Both the position numbers and the translations under genes were made by a program. DNA of 64,000 bases from Bacteroidota bacterium (GTDB taxonomy: Bacteria; Bacteroidota; Bacteroidia; Bacteroidales; Bacteroidaceae): NCBI GenBank assembly GCA_023425865.1, contig JAFABV010000026.1, forward strand, positions 38,046 through 102,045, read 5' to 3'. The notes under the pieces were generated by a model. That model was not told the DNA's origin. It made no database searches and saw only the letters and a list, made by a program, of their open reading frames with translations. Shown here piece by piece: positions 1-8,202 of the stretch; the first letter of the stretch is position 1, and each line of letters starts with the position of its first letter.

Positions 1-1
1 C

Positions 2-133
2 AAGATGGACCTCGGCTCCGACGGTGTCTTCGAGCTGGTTCTCACCCAGTCTATGCTCGACCTGATACAGTCGCAGGACGGATTCCTGTGCGTGGGCCAC
101 GGCTATTACGTAGACCGCGTCAGCGTCCAGTAA
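2..133 (+). CDS. C-terminal end of an unidentified protein, possibly a surface sugar-binding protein (partial)
   Basis: The window opens inside this reading frame; 43 residues are visible before the TAA at 131-133. The tail (ELVLTQSMLDLIQSQDGF then VGHGYYVDRVSV) has the alternating hydrophobic pattern of the last strands of a beta-sandwich. It recalls the C-termini of glycan-binding proteins and carbohydrate-binding modules in Bacteroidota polysaccharide loci. It sits 78 bp upstream of a GH3 glucosidase on the same strand, which fits a polysaccharide-utilisation locus whose upstream part lies outside the window. The family cannot be fixed from this fragment. Confidence 0.5.
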   Translation, partial: KMDLGSDGVFELVLTQSMLDLIQSQDGFLCVGHGYYVDRVSVQ

Positions 134-136
134 CGC

Positions 137-163
137 CTTGGGGCGGTCGGCGACCGTCCCAAG
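137..163 (+). other. Intergenic hairpin between the partial gene and the GH3 gene
   Basis: A near-perfect inverted repeat of about 12 bp per arm (CTTGGG-G-CGGTCG and its complement with one G.U pair) with almost no loop starts 3 nt after the upstream stop codon. No U-tract follows, so it is more likely an mRNA-stabilising or processing hairpin than a strong terminator. Confidence 0.4.
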
Positions 164-211
164 CACACGCTTCACACCTTTCACACGCATATCAACAACA
201 GAACAATCACT

Positions 212-2542
212 ATGCAATCAATCTTCAAAAAGGCGGCGGGCCTCGCGCTCTTCTCCTTGGTATCGACAGCAGTACACGCCGGAGAGCCGGTCATTCCACG
301 CGACGCGAAAATAGAATCGCAGGTGGAGAAAACCCTCTCGCGCCTCACCTTGGAACAAAAAGTGGGACAGATGGTGGAGTTGGTGGTCGACCTCTTTGGC
401 GGCAACGATGCCAACGGCGTATTCCATATCGATGAGAAGAAGGCCGACTCTCTCTTCTCACGCTACAAGATAGGCTCTATACTCAACGCCCCCAACACCG
501 TGGCACCTACGGCCGCACAGTGGGAGCAATACATCGCCATCATCCAGAAACTGTCGCTGAAGCGCATCGGCATTCCCTGCATCTACGGCCTCGACCAGAA
601 CCACGGGTCGACCTATACGCAGGGCGGCACGCTCTTCCCGCAAAACATCAACATCGCCGCGACGTTCAACCGCGACATCGCGCGCCGTTCGGCCGAGGCC
701 ACGGCCTACGAGACCCGCGCCGTGAGTGTGCCCTGGACCTACAGTCCGACGATAGACCTCGGCCGCGACGCACGGTGGCCACGCATCTATGAGAACTTTG
801 GCGAAGACGCTTACCTCAATGCCGAAATGGGCAGCGCGATGGTGAGGGGATTTCAGGGCGACGACCCCAACCGCATAGACCGCTTCCACATCGCCACCTC
901 GCTCAAGCACTACATGGGCTATGGTGTGCCTTGGACGGGCAAAGACCGCACCCCCGCCGTGGTGGCGCCAGCCGACTTGCGTGGCAAGCACTTTGAGCCC
1001 TTCCTCGCCGGACTGCGCAGCGGGGCGCTGTCGGTGATGGTCAACTCGGCCTCTGTCAACGGCATGCCGGTGCATGCCAACCATGAGCTGCTCACCCGAT
1101 GGCTCAAGGAGGAGACCGGATGGGACGGCGTGCTGGTCACCGACTGGGCCGATGTCAACAATCTCTGGCAGCGTGAGTTGGTTGCCAAAGACAAGAAAGA
1201 CGCGCTTTGCATCGCCATCAATGCCGGCATCGACATGGTGATGGAACCCTACAACCCCGATGCCTGCGACCTCTTGCGGCAGCTGGCCGAGGAGGGGAGG
1301 ATACCGATGAGCCGCATCGACGACGCCGTGCGCCGCATATTGCGCATGAAATATCGACTCGGACTGTTCGACAGTCCTACGCAGAAACTCAAGGACTATC
1401 CCAAGTTCGGCGGCGAGGAGTTTGCCCGCTTGGCCTTGGAGGGTGCCGCCGAGAGCATGGTGCTGCTCAAGAACGACGCCAACCTGCTGCCCCTCGCACC
1501 CGGCAAGCGCATTCTCCTCACCGGTCCCAACGCCAATCAGATGCGCTGTCTCAACGGCGGATGGAGCTATACGTGGCAGGGACACCTCGCCGACCGCTTT
1601 GCCTCGTCGTACAACACCATCTATGAGGCCCTTTGCAACCGCTATGGCAAAGACAACGTGGTGCTGGCCCAAGGCGTCACCTACAACGAGGGCGGAAAGT
1701 ATTGGGAGGAGAACACACCCGACATCGCCGCGGCGGTGCGTGCCGCCCAAGAGGTCGACGTCATCGTGGCATGCATTGGCGAGAACTCTTACACCGAGAC
1801 GCCCGGCAACCTCACCGACCTCACGCTGTCTGAAAACCAGCGTCTCTTGGTCAAGGCGTTGGCACAGACGGGCAAGCCCCTCGTGCTGATTCTCAACGAG
1901 GGCCGTCCCCGTCTCATCGCCGACCTCGTGCCGTTGGCCAAGGCCGTGGTACACATCTTCCTCCCGGGCAACTATGGTGGCGACGCCCTTGCCGCCCTGA
2001 TGGCCGGCGACCGCAACTTCTCAGGACGTATGCCCTACACCTATCCCAGCGAAATCAACTCGCTCACCAACTACGATTTCAAGAAGAGCGAGGAGGTGGG
2101 CACGATGGAAGGGGCCTACGACTACAACGCCAAGATTACCCAGCAGTGGGGCTTCGGCACCGGACTGAGCTACACCACCTTTGCCTACAGCAACCTCCGC
2201 GTAGACAAACCGCGATTCACCCATGCCGACCGCCTCACCGTGAGCGTCGACGTGACCAATACCGGAAGCGTGGCCGGCAAGGAGAGCGTGCTGCTCTACA
2301 GCAGCGATGTGATAGCCACCATGACCCCCGACGGGCGCCGTCTCAGGGCCTTCGACAAGGTGTCGCTCGCACCGGGAGAGACCAAGACCGTCTCCATGAG
2401 CCTTCCGGCCAGCGACCTGGCCTTTGTGGGCTACGATGGGAAATGGGTCATCGAGGAGGGCGACTTCAGGCTCATGGTGGGCGACAAGGCGCTCGACATC
2501 AGTTGCACCGACACTTATCGGTGGGACACGCCCAACAGATAA
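212..2542 (+). CDS. Secreted GH3-family beta-glucosidase
   Basis: A 776-residue glycoside hydrolase family 3 enzyme that should release terminal glucose (or a related sugar) from beta-linked oligosaccharides in the periplasm. Residues 1-23 form a signal peptide ending VHA. The N-terminal barrel follows, with NFGEDAYL and SLKHYMGYG; the nucleophile is Asp311 in VLVTDW. The alpha/beta sandwich follows, with candidate acid/base Glu524 in the GENSYTET loop. A fibronectin-III-like C-terminal domain runs from about 675 to 760. The length matches three-domain GH3 enzymes. It is the second gene of a probable sugar-utilisation operon whose upstream part is off the window. No TAnnTTTG box was seen in the 78-bp gap, so it is probably cotranscribed with the partial gene. 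Specificity (glucose versus xylose, linkage) cannot be read from sequence alone. Confidence 0.93.
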   Translation: MQSIFKKAAGLALFSLVSTAVHAGEPVIPRDAKIESQVEKTLSRLTLEQKVGQMVELVVDLFGGNDANGVFHIDEKKADSLFSRYKIGSILNAPNTVAPTAAQWEQYIAIIQKLSLKRIGIPCIYGLDQNHGSTYTQGGTLFPQNINIAATFNRDIARRSAEATAYETRAVSVPWTYSPTIDLGRDARWPRIYENFGEDAYLNAEMGSAMVRGFQGDDPNRIDRFHIATSLKHYMGYGVPWTGKDRTPAVVAPADLRGKHFEPFLAGLRSGALSVMVNSASVNGMPVHANHELLTRWLKEETGWDGVLVTDWADVNNLWQRELVAKDKKDALCIAINAGIDMVMEPYNPDACDLLRQLAEEGRIPMSRIDDAVRRILRMKYRLGLFDSPTQKLKDYPKFGGEEFARLALEGAAESMVLLKNDANLLPLAPGKRILLTGPNANQMRCLNGGWSYTWQGHLADRFASSYNTIYEALCNRYGKDNVVLAQGVTYNEGGKYWEENTPDIAAAVRAAQEVDVIVACIGENSYTETPGNLTDLTLSENQRLLVKALAQTGKPLVLILNEGRPRLIADLVPLAKAVVHIFLPGNYGGDALAALMAGDRNFSGRMPYTYPSEINSLTNYDFKKSEEVGTMEGAYDYNAKITQQWGFGTGLSYTTFAYSNLRVDKPRFTHADRLTVSVDVTNTGSVAGKESVLLYSSDVIATMTPDGRRLRAFDKVSLAPGETKTVSMSLPASDLAFVGYDGKWVIEEGDFRLMVGDKALDISCTDTYRWDTPNR

Positions 2543-2581
2543 ACTGCTGACAACTGCGTCGATACGCCATATTTATCCTTA

Positions 2582-2628
2582 CATCTCGGCAATGCGTGTG
2601 CATCGCCGGGATGTTTTTTTTGTGCGAT
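2582..2628 (+). terminator. Intrinsic terminator after the GH3 gene
   Basis: A 14-bp stem with two wobble or mismatched pairs (CATCTCGGCAATGC against GCATCGCCGGGATG) and a short GTGT loop, followed directly by a run of eight T. It lies 40 bp after the GH3 stop codon and ends the polysaccharide operon. Confidence 0.8.
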
Positions 2629-2654
2629 TAGAGGCTTTTTTCACGATTAATCTC

Positions 2655-2662
2655 TATCTTTG
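2655..2662 (+). promoter_or_regulatory. TAnnTTTG promoter box ahead of thyX
   Basis: TATCTTTG matches the Bacteroidota -7 consensus TAnnTTTG. It lies after the GH3 terminator and 72 bp before the thyX ATG, so thyX is expected to be transcribed independently. Confidence 0.6.
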
Positions 2663-2734
2663 CAACCGTCCGCATGCCACTGTTTTTCCATGGTATTGAC
2701 GGTCTTTGTCTAATCATTCCTAAAATTCTATTCA

Positions 2735-3628
2735 ATGAAAATAAACCAACCCTCGTTTGAAATCTGGCTTCAGGAGCCGGGAATCGAAGGCGTCTATAGG
2801 CAGGTGGAACGGGCCGGACGCGTGTGCTACAAGAGTGAAGACCATCGTACGCTTGACTCCGCGCAACCCTTTACCGAGCGGATGATCAAGAGTGACCATA
2901 CGGCTATGCTCGAACATGCCACCGTGTATCTCACCTTTACCGCCGAGGCGCCCGCCGAGGCCTGGCAGAAATATGCCACCAACCGTTTTTCGCGGGTAAA
3001 CGTGTCAGGCGACATACACTATGTCACCACCAATCTGCGTGTGCTGGCACAGAACAAATGGATGGACGACCTCCAGAAGATGACCGAGCCTACTTCGCAG
3101 CATGAGCCGCGCGTCACCGTACACTTTACCACGCAGATTGGCACCACGCGTGAGTTTAACCGCCATCGCGCCAACTCGATGGCCGAGCAGAGCACGCGCT
3201 ACTGCAACTACGGCAAGGCCAAATTTGGCAGCGAGATAGTGGTCAACCTGCCGGTATGGGTGGCGCAGCGTGCCGCCGAACAAGGCGATGACGCCCTGGG
3301 CTACACCGCCGACCAGCTGCCCGAGCTCTTTGCCAAGGTGATGGACGGCACGGCCACCGACCTTGAGAACTGGGCCTTTGCCAACCTTGCCGCCGAGCGC
3401 GCCTATCTCAACCTCACCACGGCGGGACGTAAGCCGCAGGAGGCACGTGCCGTGCTGCCCCTCGATACCAATACCGAACTGGTACACACGGCCTTTGTGA
3501 GCGACTGGCAACACTTCTTCGACTTGCGTGCCAAGGGCGCCACCGGCGCTCCGCATCCCGACGCCAAGGTGCTCGCGCAGCCGCTGATGGAAGAGTTCGC
3601 ACGGTTGGGATTGCTGCCCAATAGCTGA
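2735..3628 (+). CDS. thyX: FAD-dependent thymidylate synthase ThyX
   Basis: A 297-residue flavin-dependent thymidylate synthase, which methylates dUMP to dTMP using methylenetetrahydrofolate and FAD/NADPH. The ThyX signature RHRxxSxxxxSxRY is clear at residues 143-156 (RHRANSMAEQSTRY). The N-terminal half carries conserved early strands (VERAGRVCYKSEDHRT), and the C-terminal half has LNLTTAGRKPQEARAVLP, the region that binds folate and dUMP phosphate. The length is slightly above the usual 220-250 residues. It has its own promoter and no adjacent folate genes. The identification is secure; whether the organism also carries thyA cannot be judged here. Confidence 0.95.
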   Translation: MKINQPSFEIWLQEPGIEGVYRQVERAGRVCYKSEDHRTLDSAQPFTERMIKSDHTAMLEHATVYLTFTAEAPAEAWQKYATNRFSRVNVSGDIHYVTTNLRVLAQNKWMDDLQKMTEPTSQHEPRVTVHFTTQIGTTREFNRHRANSMAEQSTRYCNYGKAKFGSEIVVNLPVWVAQRAAEQGDDALGYTADQLPELFAKVMDGTATDLENWAFANLAAERAYLNLTTAGRKPQEARAVLPLDTNTELVHTAFVSDWQHFFDLRAKGATGAPHPDAKVLAQPLMEEFARLGLLPNS

Positions 3629-3749
3629 TTTCTGGCACGGCCTAAGTGTCGTGGCGGCATTGCGCCGTGGCACTTGGGCCGTGCCCTGCACACCGTTTTT
3701 AGAAGCCGATAAAAGTATCGACGCGCAATGCCGCTACCCGAAACACAGA

Positions 3750-3838
3750 ATGATTCTGTATAGAATCAAGGGATAGTTCTATATGAAACCATCGGATGGT
3801 TCTATATGAAATCATCGGATGGTTTTATATTGAATCAT
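3750..3838 (+). repeat. Palindromic 23-bp tandem repeat, locus A (4 units)
   Basis: Four 20-bp units at 3750, 3773, 3796 and 3819, each an imperfect palindrome related to ATGATTCTATATAGAATCAT and separated by GGG/CGG/CGG spacers, giving a constant 23-bp period. The same unit recurs at 19079, 54377 and 63797. It fills the spacer between thyX and the pseudouridine synthase gene. Confidence 0.9.
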
Positions 3839-3877
3839 TGCGCGTAACGCCTGTTTTTATTTGATAAGTAGAGCCGA

Positions 3878-5446
3878 ATGGACCCACGCCTGCATCCTTT
3901 AGAAGGGGTGACAGAACTGCCGAAGCAGTTCAACAACCCCTTTAACTACGAGCCCGACACCCTTTCGCTGAGGGCGATGGGTGAGGTGATGGCCTACCTG
4001 GAAAACCATCCCGGCCAAGTGTTTGCCGCTGAGAGGGTGACGGTGCCGTTTGCGGAGGAGATTGCCAAGGGCAAGATGTTTGGTGTCTTGGTGGTGGAAT
4101 TGCCCGAGCCGCAAAGGGGGCACTATGCTTACTTGGCGGGCTACAGCGGTCAGGTATGCGGTCGCAGCGACTGGCCGGCGTTTGTTCCGGCAGTGTTCGA
4201 CTACCTGCAACCTGATGGTTATTTCAAGCAGCACGAGGCCGATATCGTGGCCATGGGGCGCGACATCGACCGATGGCAACGTGAGCCTGTGCCGGAGACG
4301 CTGGGTGAGGCCGCGCCCCGTCCGGCATTTGTCAAGGGGCGGCGCGACGGAGAGACGGAGGAAGAATACATCAGGCGGAGGCAGTTTGAAAACGCCGAAC
4401 TGCATCGGTGGAAGGTGGCAGAGCGCGGGCGCAAGGCCGAAGCGGAGGCCGCCCAACGACAAAAAGCTGACAAGTTGCTTGCGCTGAAGACGTTGCGACG
4501 ACAAAAGAGTGACGACCTGCAGCAGTGGCTCTTTCGTCATTTTGTGATGCGCAATGGCCTGGGAGCGTCGCGCGACCTGGTAGACATCTTCGCGCCGGTG
4601 GGTGGCGCGCCGGGCGGCAGCGGAGAGTGTTGCGAGCCTAAGTTGCTGCAGTATGCGCTGAGCCACGGTTTGTGGTTAGTGAGCATGGCGATGTTTTGGT
4701 GGGGCGAGAGTCCCGAGGGTGAGGTGCGCCACCACAAGCAGTGCTATCCGGCGTGCAACAGCAAGTGTCGCCCCATACTGCGGTGGATGCTGAAGGGGGT
4801 GGACGTGATGCCCGACCCATTGGAGGAGGCGACGAGCCATGAGTGTGAGACGGTGTACGAAGACGATGTGTTGTGTGTGGTCAACAAGCCAAGCGGTATG
4901 CTTGCCGTGCCTGGAAAAAGCGGCAGGGAGAGTGTGTTGAGCGTGATGCGTGAGCGCTATGCTGAGAGCGACAGCCCGTTGGTGGTGCATCGGTTGGATA
5001 TGGACACCAGTGGGCTGATGGTGATCGCGAAGACCATGTCGGCTTATCGCCATCTGCAACGGCAGTTTGCGCGGCACGAGATACGCAAGCGCTATGTGGC
5101 GCTGTTGAGCCACGACCTCGACCAAACGGGCGGTACCATTTGTTTGCCGCTACGTCCTGACCTGTCTGACCGGCCGCGGCAGGTAGTGGATGAGGTGTAT
5201 GGCCGATATGCCGAGACGCGCTATGAGCGCATCGGCCGGTGCCGGGTGGCTCTGTATCCGCTTACCGGGCGCACGCACCAGTTGCGGGTACACTGTGCCC
5301 ATCGTGCGGGGCTCAACAATCCCATCAGTGGCGACGCGCTCTACGGGCAGCGGTCCGACCGGCTGTATCTACACGCCGAGGAGATAACGTTCAGGCATCC
5401 GGTGACGGGAGAATGGGTCTCTTTCAAGGCCGAGGCGGCATTCTGA
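3878..5446 (+). CDS. RluA-family RNA pseudouridine synthase with long N-terminal extension
   Basis: A 522-residue protein whose C-terminal half (about 280-520) is an RluA-type pseudouridine synthase domain that isomerises uridine in rRNA or tRNA. The catalytic motif HRLDMDTSG is at 371-379 with Asp374 as catalytic base; YVALLSHD, YPLTGRTHQLRVH and NNPISGDALYG are also present. The first ~280 residues are not part of the usual family. They include a charged, probably helical coiled stretch (about 165-215, rich in E, R, K, A) and a Cys-rich patch (GECCEPK and CYPACNSKC, about 252-305). Family members without the extension are about 220-330 residues. The modification site cannot be assigned. It lies 250 bp downstream of thyX and faces the convergent transporter gene, ending 51 bp from it. 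Confidence 0.9.
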   Translation: MDPRLHPLEGVTELPKQFNNPFNYEPDTLSLRAMGEVMAYLENHPGQVFAAERVTVPFAEEIAKGKMFGVLVVELPEPQRGHYAYLAGYSGQVCGRSDWPAFVPAVFDYLQPDGYFKQHEADIVAMGRDIDRWQREPVPETLGEAAPRPAFVKGRRDGETEEEYIRRRQFENAELHRWKVAERGRKAEAEAAQRQKADKLLALKTLRRQKSDDLQQWLFRHFVMRNGLGASRDLVDIFAPVGGAPGGSGECCEPKLLQYALSHGLWLVSMAMFWWGESPEGEVRHHKQCYPACNSKCRPILRWMLKGVDVMPDPLEEATSHECETVYEDDVLCVVNKPSGMLAVPGKSGRESVLSVMRERYAESDSPLVVHRLDMDTSGLMVIAKTMSAYRHLQRQFARHEIRKRYVALLSHDLDQTGGTICLPLRPDLSDRPRQVVDEVYGRYAETRYERIGRCRVALYPLTGRTHQLRVHCAHRAGLNNPISGDALYGQRSDRLYLHAEEITFRHPVTGEWVSFKAEAAF

Positions 5447-5497
5447 TTCTGCATGGGGACAGGCACCGTCGGCCGGCACCCACCTCTGACTTTCACC

Positions 5498-7159
5498 TTA
5501 TACCAGCATCATGACCAGCATCTGGGCAATGAGCACCCGCAGGAACATGCCGATGGGGTAGACCGTGGCGTAGGATATGCTGGCGGTGTCGCCCGGCGTG
5601 GTGTCGTTGGCGTAGCCAAGGGCCATGGGGTTGGCCATGCTGCCGCAGAGAATGCCGCAGATGGTGCCGTAGTCGTACTTGTGCGTGCGAAGGGCTAAGA
5701 GCCCCACTATCAGCACGGGAACGATGGTGATGAGAAAACCGATGCCCACCCAGGCGATGCCCTCGGGGCGCACCACGGTGGTGAAGAAGTCTTTACCCGC
5801 GTCAAGACCAAGGCAGGCCAAGTAAAGTGAGATGCCGAGCTTGCGCAGCATGAGGCTGGCCGAGCGGGTGGTGTAGGAGATGAAGTGCATGCGCGGACCT
5901 AAGGCACCCACGATGATACCCATGATGATGGGGCCTCCGGCAATGCCTAAGCGCATGGGCGTACTCATGCCCGGGAACATGATGGGGATGGAGCCCACGG
6001 CCAGACCGAGGATGATGCCCAAGAAGATGCTGCCGATGTTGGGCTCTTCAAGGGTCTTTACGGAGTTGCCAAAGAAATGCTCGGCATTGTCCACATCCTC
6101 GCGCTTGCCCACGATGGTGACGCGGTCGCCATATTGCAGGCGCAGGTTGTTGCTGGCTAAGAGCTTGATGTCGCCACGTATCACACGGCTCACGTTCACG
6201 CCGCACACCTGCCGCATGTGCAATTCGCCGAGGCGTTTGCCGTTGAGGCCGCGGCGCGTCACCACGCAGATGCGGCTCTCTAAGTTGGCGTCGATGGCAT
6301 TCCAGTCTATCTGTTCGTGGTTCCAGTCTTTTTTCTCTTGCTGGCCAAAGAGCAGCACGAGCGCCTCCTCGTCTTCCACGGTGGTGACGATCAGCAGCGA
6401 ATCGTTGACTTCGATGACGGTCTCGGCACGGGGTACGATGACCTCATTGTTGCGCCAGATGCGTGAGACGATGAAGTGGAGGTGGGTCATCTGGGCGATT
6501 TGGAGGATGGTCTTGCCGGAGATGGCGGGGTTGACCACCGTGACCTGTGCTATATAGGTGTGGTCTTCCTCGCCTAAGGAGTGGGGCTGGAGGTCGGCCG
6601 ACTTGACGAAGAACTTGCGGATGAGCACCATGACGATGATGACGCCCACCACGCCTAAGGGGTAGGCTACGGCGGTGGCGAGGGCCACGCTGCCCCTGTT
6701 GATGCCCTGATGATGTAGGGCTTGGGTGGCGGCACCAAGGGCGGGGGTGTTGGTGGTGGCACCGCAGAGCAGGCCCACCATGTCGGGGATAGACACGCCG
6801 GTGAGGGGTACAAGCACCAAGGCCAACGCGGTGCCTAAGATGATAACGGCCAAACTCCATAGGTTGAGCGACATGCCCTCGTGGCGCATGGAGCCGAAGA
6901 AGTTGGGACCGACGTGCAGTCCTAAGCAATAGACAAACATGGAGAGGCCGAAGGTCTCGATGTAGTCGAGCGTCTGAGCGTCGATGGACAGCCCGAAGTG
7001 TCCGAAGATGATGCCGGAGAAGAATACAAAGGCGATGCCGAGCGAGATGCCCATGACTTTGATGCGCCCTAAGCCAAGACCGGCGGCGGTAACCAAGGAA
7101 ATGACAACGACAGCCTGAATGGCGGAATGATTGATGAAAAGGGAGTTAATCCAATCCAT
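5498..7159 (-). CDS. AspT/YidE/YbjL-type putative transporter with two RCK_C domains
   Basis: A 553-residue inner-membrane protein with the layout of the AspT/YidE/YbjL family. About five hydrophobic helices (1-185) are followed by two soluble TrkA_C/RCK_C-like regulatory domains (about 205-285 and 290-375). About five more helices (378-553) form a second copy of the membrane unit; GLLCGATTNTPALGAATQ in the first half is matched by GILCGSMANPMALGYAND in the second. AspT exchanges aspartate for alanine, but most family members have unknown substrates. The 56-bp gap to the upstream pyridoxamine kinase on the same strand suggests cotranscription, which is weak evidence for a link to amino-acid or vitamin B6 metabolism. 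Confidence 0.85.
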   Translation of the reverse strand: MDWINSLFINHSAIQAVVVISLVTAAGLGLGRIKVMGISLGIAFVFFSGIIFGHFGLSIDAQTLDYIETFGLSMFVYCLGLHVGPNFFGSMRHEGMSLNLWSLAVIILGTALALVLVPLTGVSIPDMVGLLCGATTNTPALGAATQALHHQGINRGSVALATAVAYPLGVVGVIIVMVLIRKFFVKSADLQPHSLGEEDHTYIAQVTVVNPAISGKTILQIAQMTHLHFIVSRIWRNNEVIVPRAETVIEVNDSLLIVTTVEDEEALVLLFGQQEKKDWNHEQIDWNAIDANLESRICVVTRRGLNGKRLGELHMRQVCGVNVSRVIRGDIKLLASNNLRLQYGDRVTIVGKREDVDNAEHFFGNSVKTLEEPNIGSIFLGIILGLAVGSIPIMFPGMSTPMRLGIAGGPIIMGIIVGALGPRMHFISYTTRSASLMLRKLGISLYLACLGLDAGKDFFTTVVRPEGIAWVGIGFLITIVPVLIVGLLALRTHKYDYGTICGILCGSMANPMALGYANDTTPGDTASISYATVYPIGMFLRVLIAQMLVMMLV

Positions 7160-7215
7160 GACGACGGTAGAAAAAAGGTGGACTGTAGATGCTCAATAAT
7201 TGTTAGACGCCACCC

Positions 7216-8034
7216 CTAAAGCAGGTGGAGGTAGCGCTCCAAGAGGATGCCGCGGTTTTTGTCGGCGTTGTCTTTGTTGAGGTCGATGAGCTGTGATACG
7301 GCGTCCATGGCCTTGCGGGTAGACTGCTGAAGGGGCTCGTCATCGAGCAGATGGCCGATGAGCACGGCGGAGAAGATGTCGCCAGTGCCAGGAAAGTGAA
7401 CGGGAATCTCGGTGTAGGGCAACTGAAAGTATTCGCCCGTGACGTGGTTGAAGCCCACTACACAGTGCTGACCATCGACGGGGATGGAAGTGATGAGCAC
7501 CGATTTGGCACCTGTGGCATGAAGTTGGTCGAGCAGCGACTGGGCTTCGGCCATGGTGACGCCCTCCGCATGATAGGGAGAGCCGGTGAGATAGCAGGCT
7601 TCGGTGTGGTTGGGGAAAATGAGGTCGGCCACGGATACCATCTCAAGCATGCTCTTGATGGTAGCAGGCGATACGCCGTTGTAGAGCTTGCCCTCGTCGC
7701 CCATGATGGGATCGACAAAGATAGTCGTTCCGGCGGCAGCCTGTTCTCGGCAAAAGGTCGACACAATATCGGCTTGGCGCTCAGAGGTAATGAATCCTGT
7801 GGCAATGGCATTGAAACAGACTCCCAGATCTTTCCATACCGGAAACACACCGGTGATATAGTCGGTGGTGTCTAAAATGTTGAATTTCCCGTAGTCGAGC
7901 GTGTTGGACACCAAGGCCGTGGGAAGGTTGCAAGTGAGATGACCCAAGTACGAAAGAATTGGTAGCATGGCGGCTGTGGCAACCTTGCCATAGCCACACA
8001 TGTCGTTGATCAGGAGAATTTGTTTTTTACTCAT
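7216..8034 (-). CDS. Pyridoxamine / pyridoxal kinase (PfkB-like)
   Basis: A 272-residue ribokinase-like kinase that phosphorylates pyridoxal/pyridoxamine in B6 salvage. Typical family features include an opening ILLINDMCGYGKVATAAMLPILSYLG, the NTLDYGKF substrate-side loop, VDPIMGDEGKLYNGV, LIFPNHTEACYLTG, and the PfkB anion-hole motif FPGTGDIFSAVLIGHLL near residue 220. I chose the ATG at 8032-8034. A seven-codon extension to a TTG at 8055 would place the start codon inside the promoter box TAACTTTG and is unlikely. It is the first gene of a two-gene minus-strand unit with the AspT-like transporter. Confidence 0.88.
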   Translation of the reverse strand: MSKKQILLINDMCGYGKVATAAMLPILSYLGHLTCNLPTALVSNTLDYGKFNILDTTDYITGVFPVWKDLGVCFNAIATGFITSERQADIVSTFCREQAAAGTTIFVDPIMGDEGKLYNGVSPATIKSMLEMVSVADLIFPNHTEACYLTGSPYHAEGVTMAEAQSLLDQLHATGAKSVLITSIPVDGQHCVVGFNHVTGEYFQLPYTEIPVHFPGTGDIFSAVLIGHLLDDEPLQQSTRKAMDAVSQLIDLNKDNADKNRGILLERYLHLL

Positions 8035-8052
8035 GTCATTGTTAATCGGCTG

Positions 8053-8060
8053 CAAAGTTA
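8053..8060 (-). promoter_or_regulatory. TAnnTTTG promoter box for the pyridoxamine kinase gene
   Basis: TAACTTTG on the minus strand ends 19 nt before the chosen ATG, so the leader would be very short. Its position decides the start codon of the gene. Confidence 0.6.
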
Positions 8061-8202
8061 GTAAAAAGAATAAAGGTGGGGAAGCAAAAGGAAAAAAAAC
8101 GTTGGAGTAATGAAAAATAACGGAAAAAAGATAAGAAAGCTGAGGGCGTATCGTTTATTAGTTGTAAATTCGTTGCTAACAACCAAATATCATTTTTTCG
8201 AC

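Noticed and set aside
458..1954. Long antisense frames opposite the GH3 gene, infB (25464-26873), gpmI (44094-45188) and others
   Set aside because: These are shadow frames of GC-rich, biased codons in well-identified genes; none has a promoter, signal or recognisable motif.
3750..3838. Palindromic arrays considered as a CRISPR
   Set aside because: Spacers are only 3 bp, there are no unique spacers of 30-40 bp, and no cas genes are present.
8035..8055. TTG-initiated N-terminal extension of the pyridoxamine kinase
   Set aside because: The TTG lies inside the TAACTTTG promoter box. The ATG at 8034 fits family length and promoter position.
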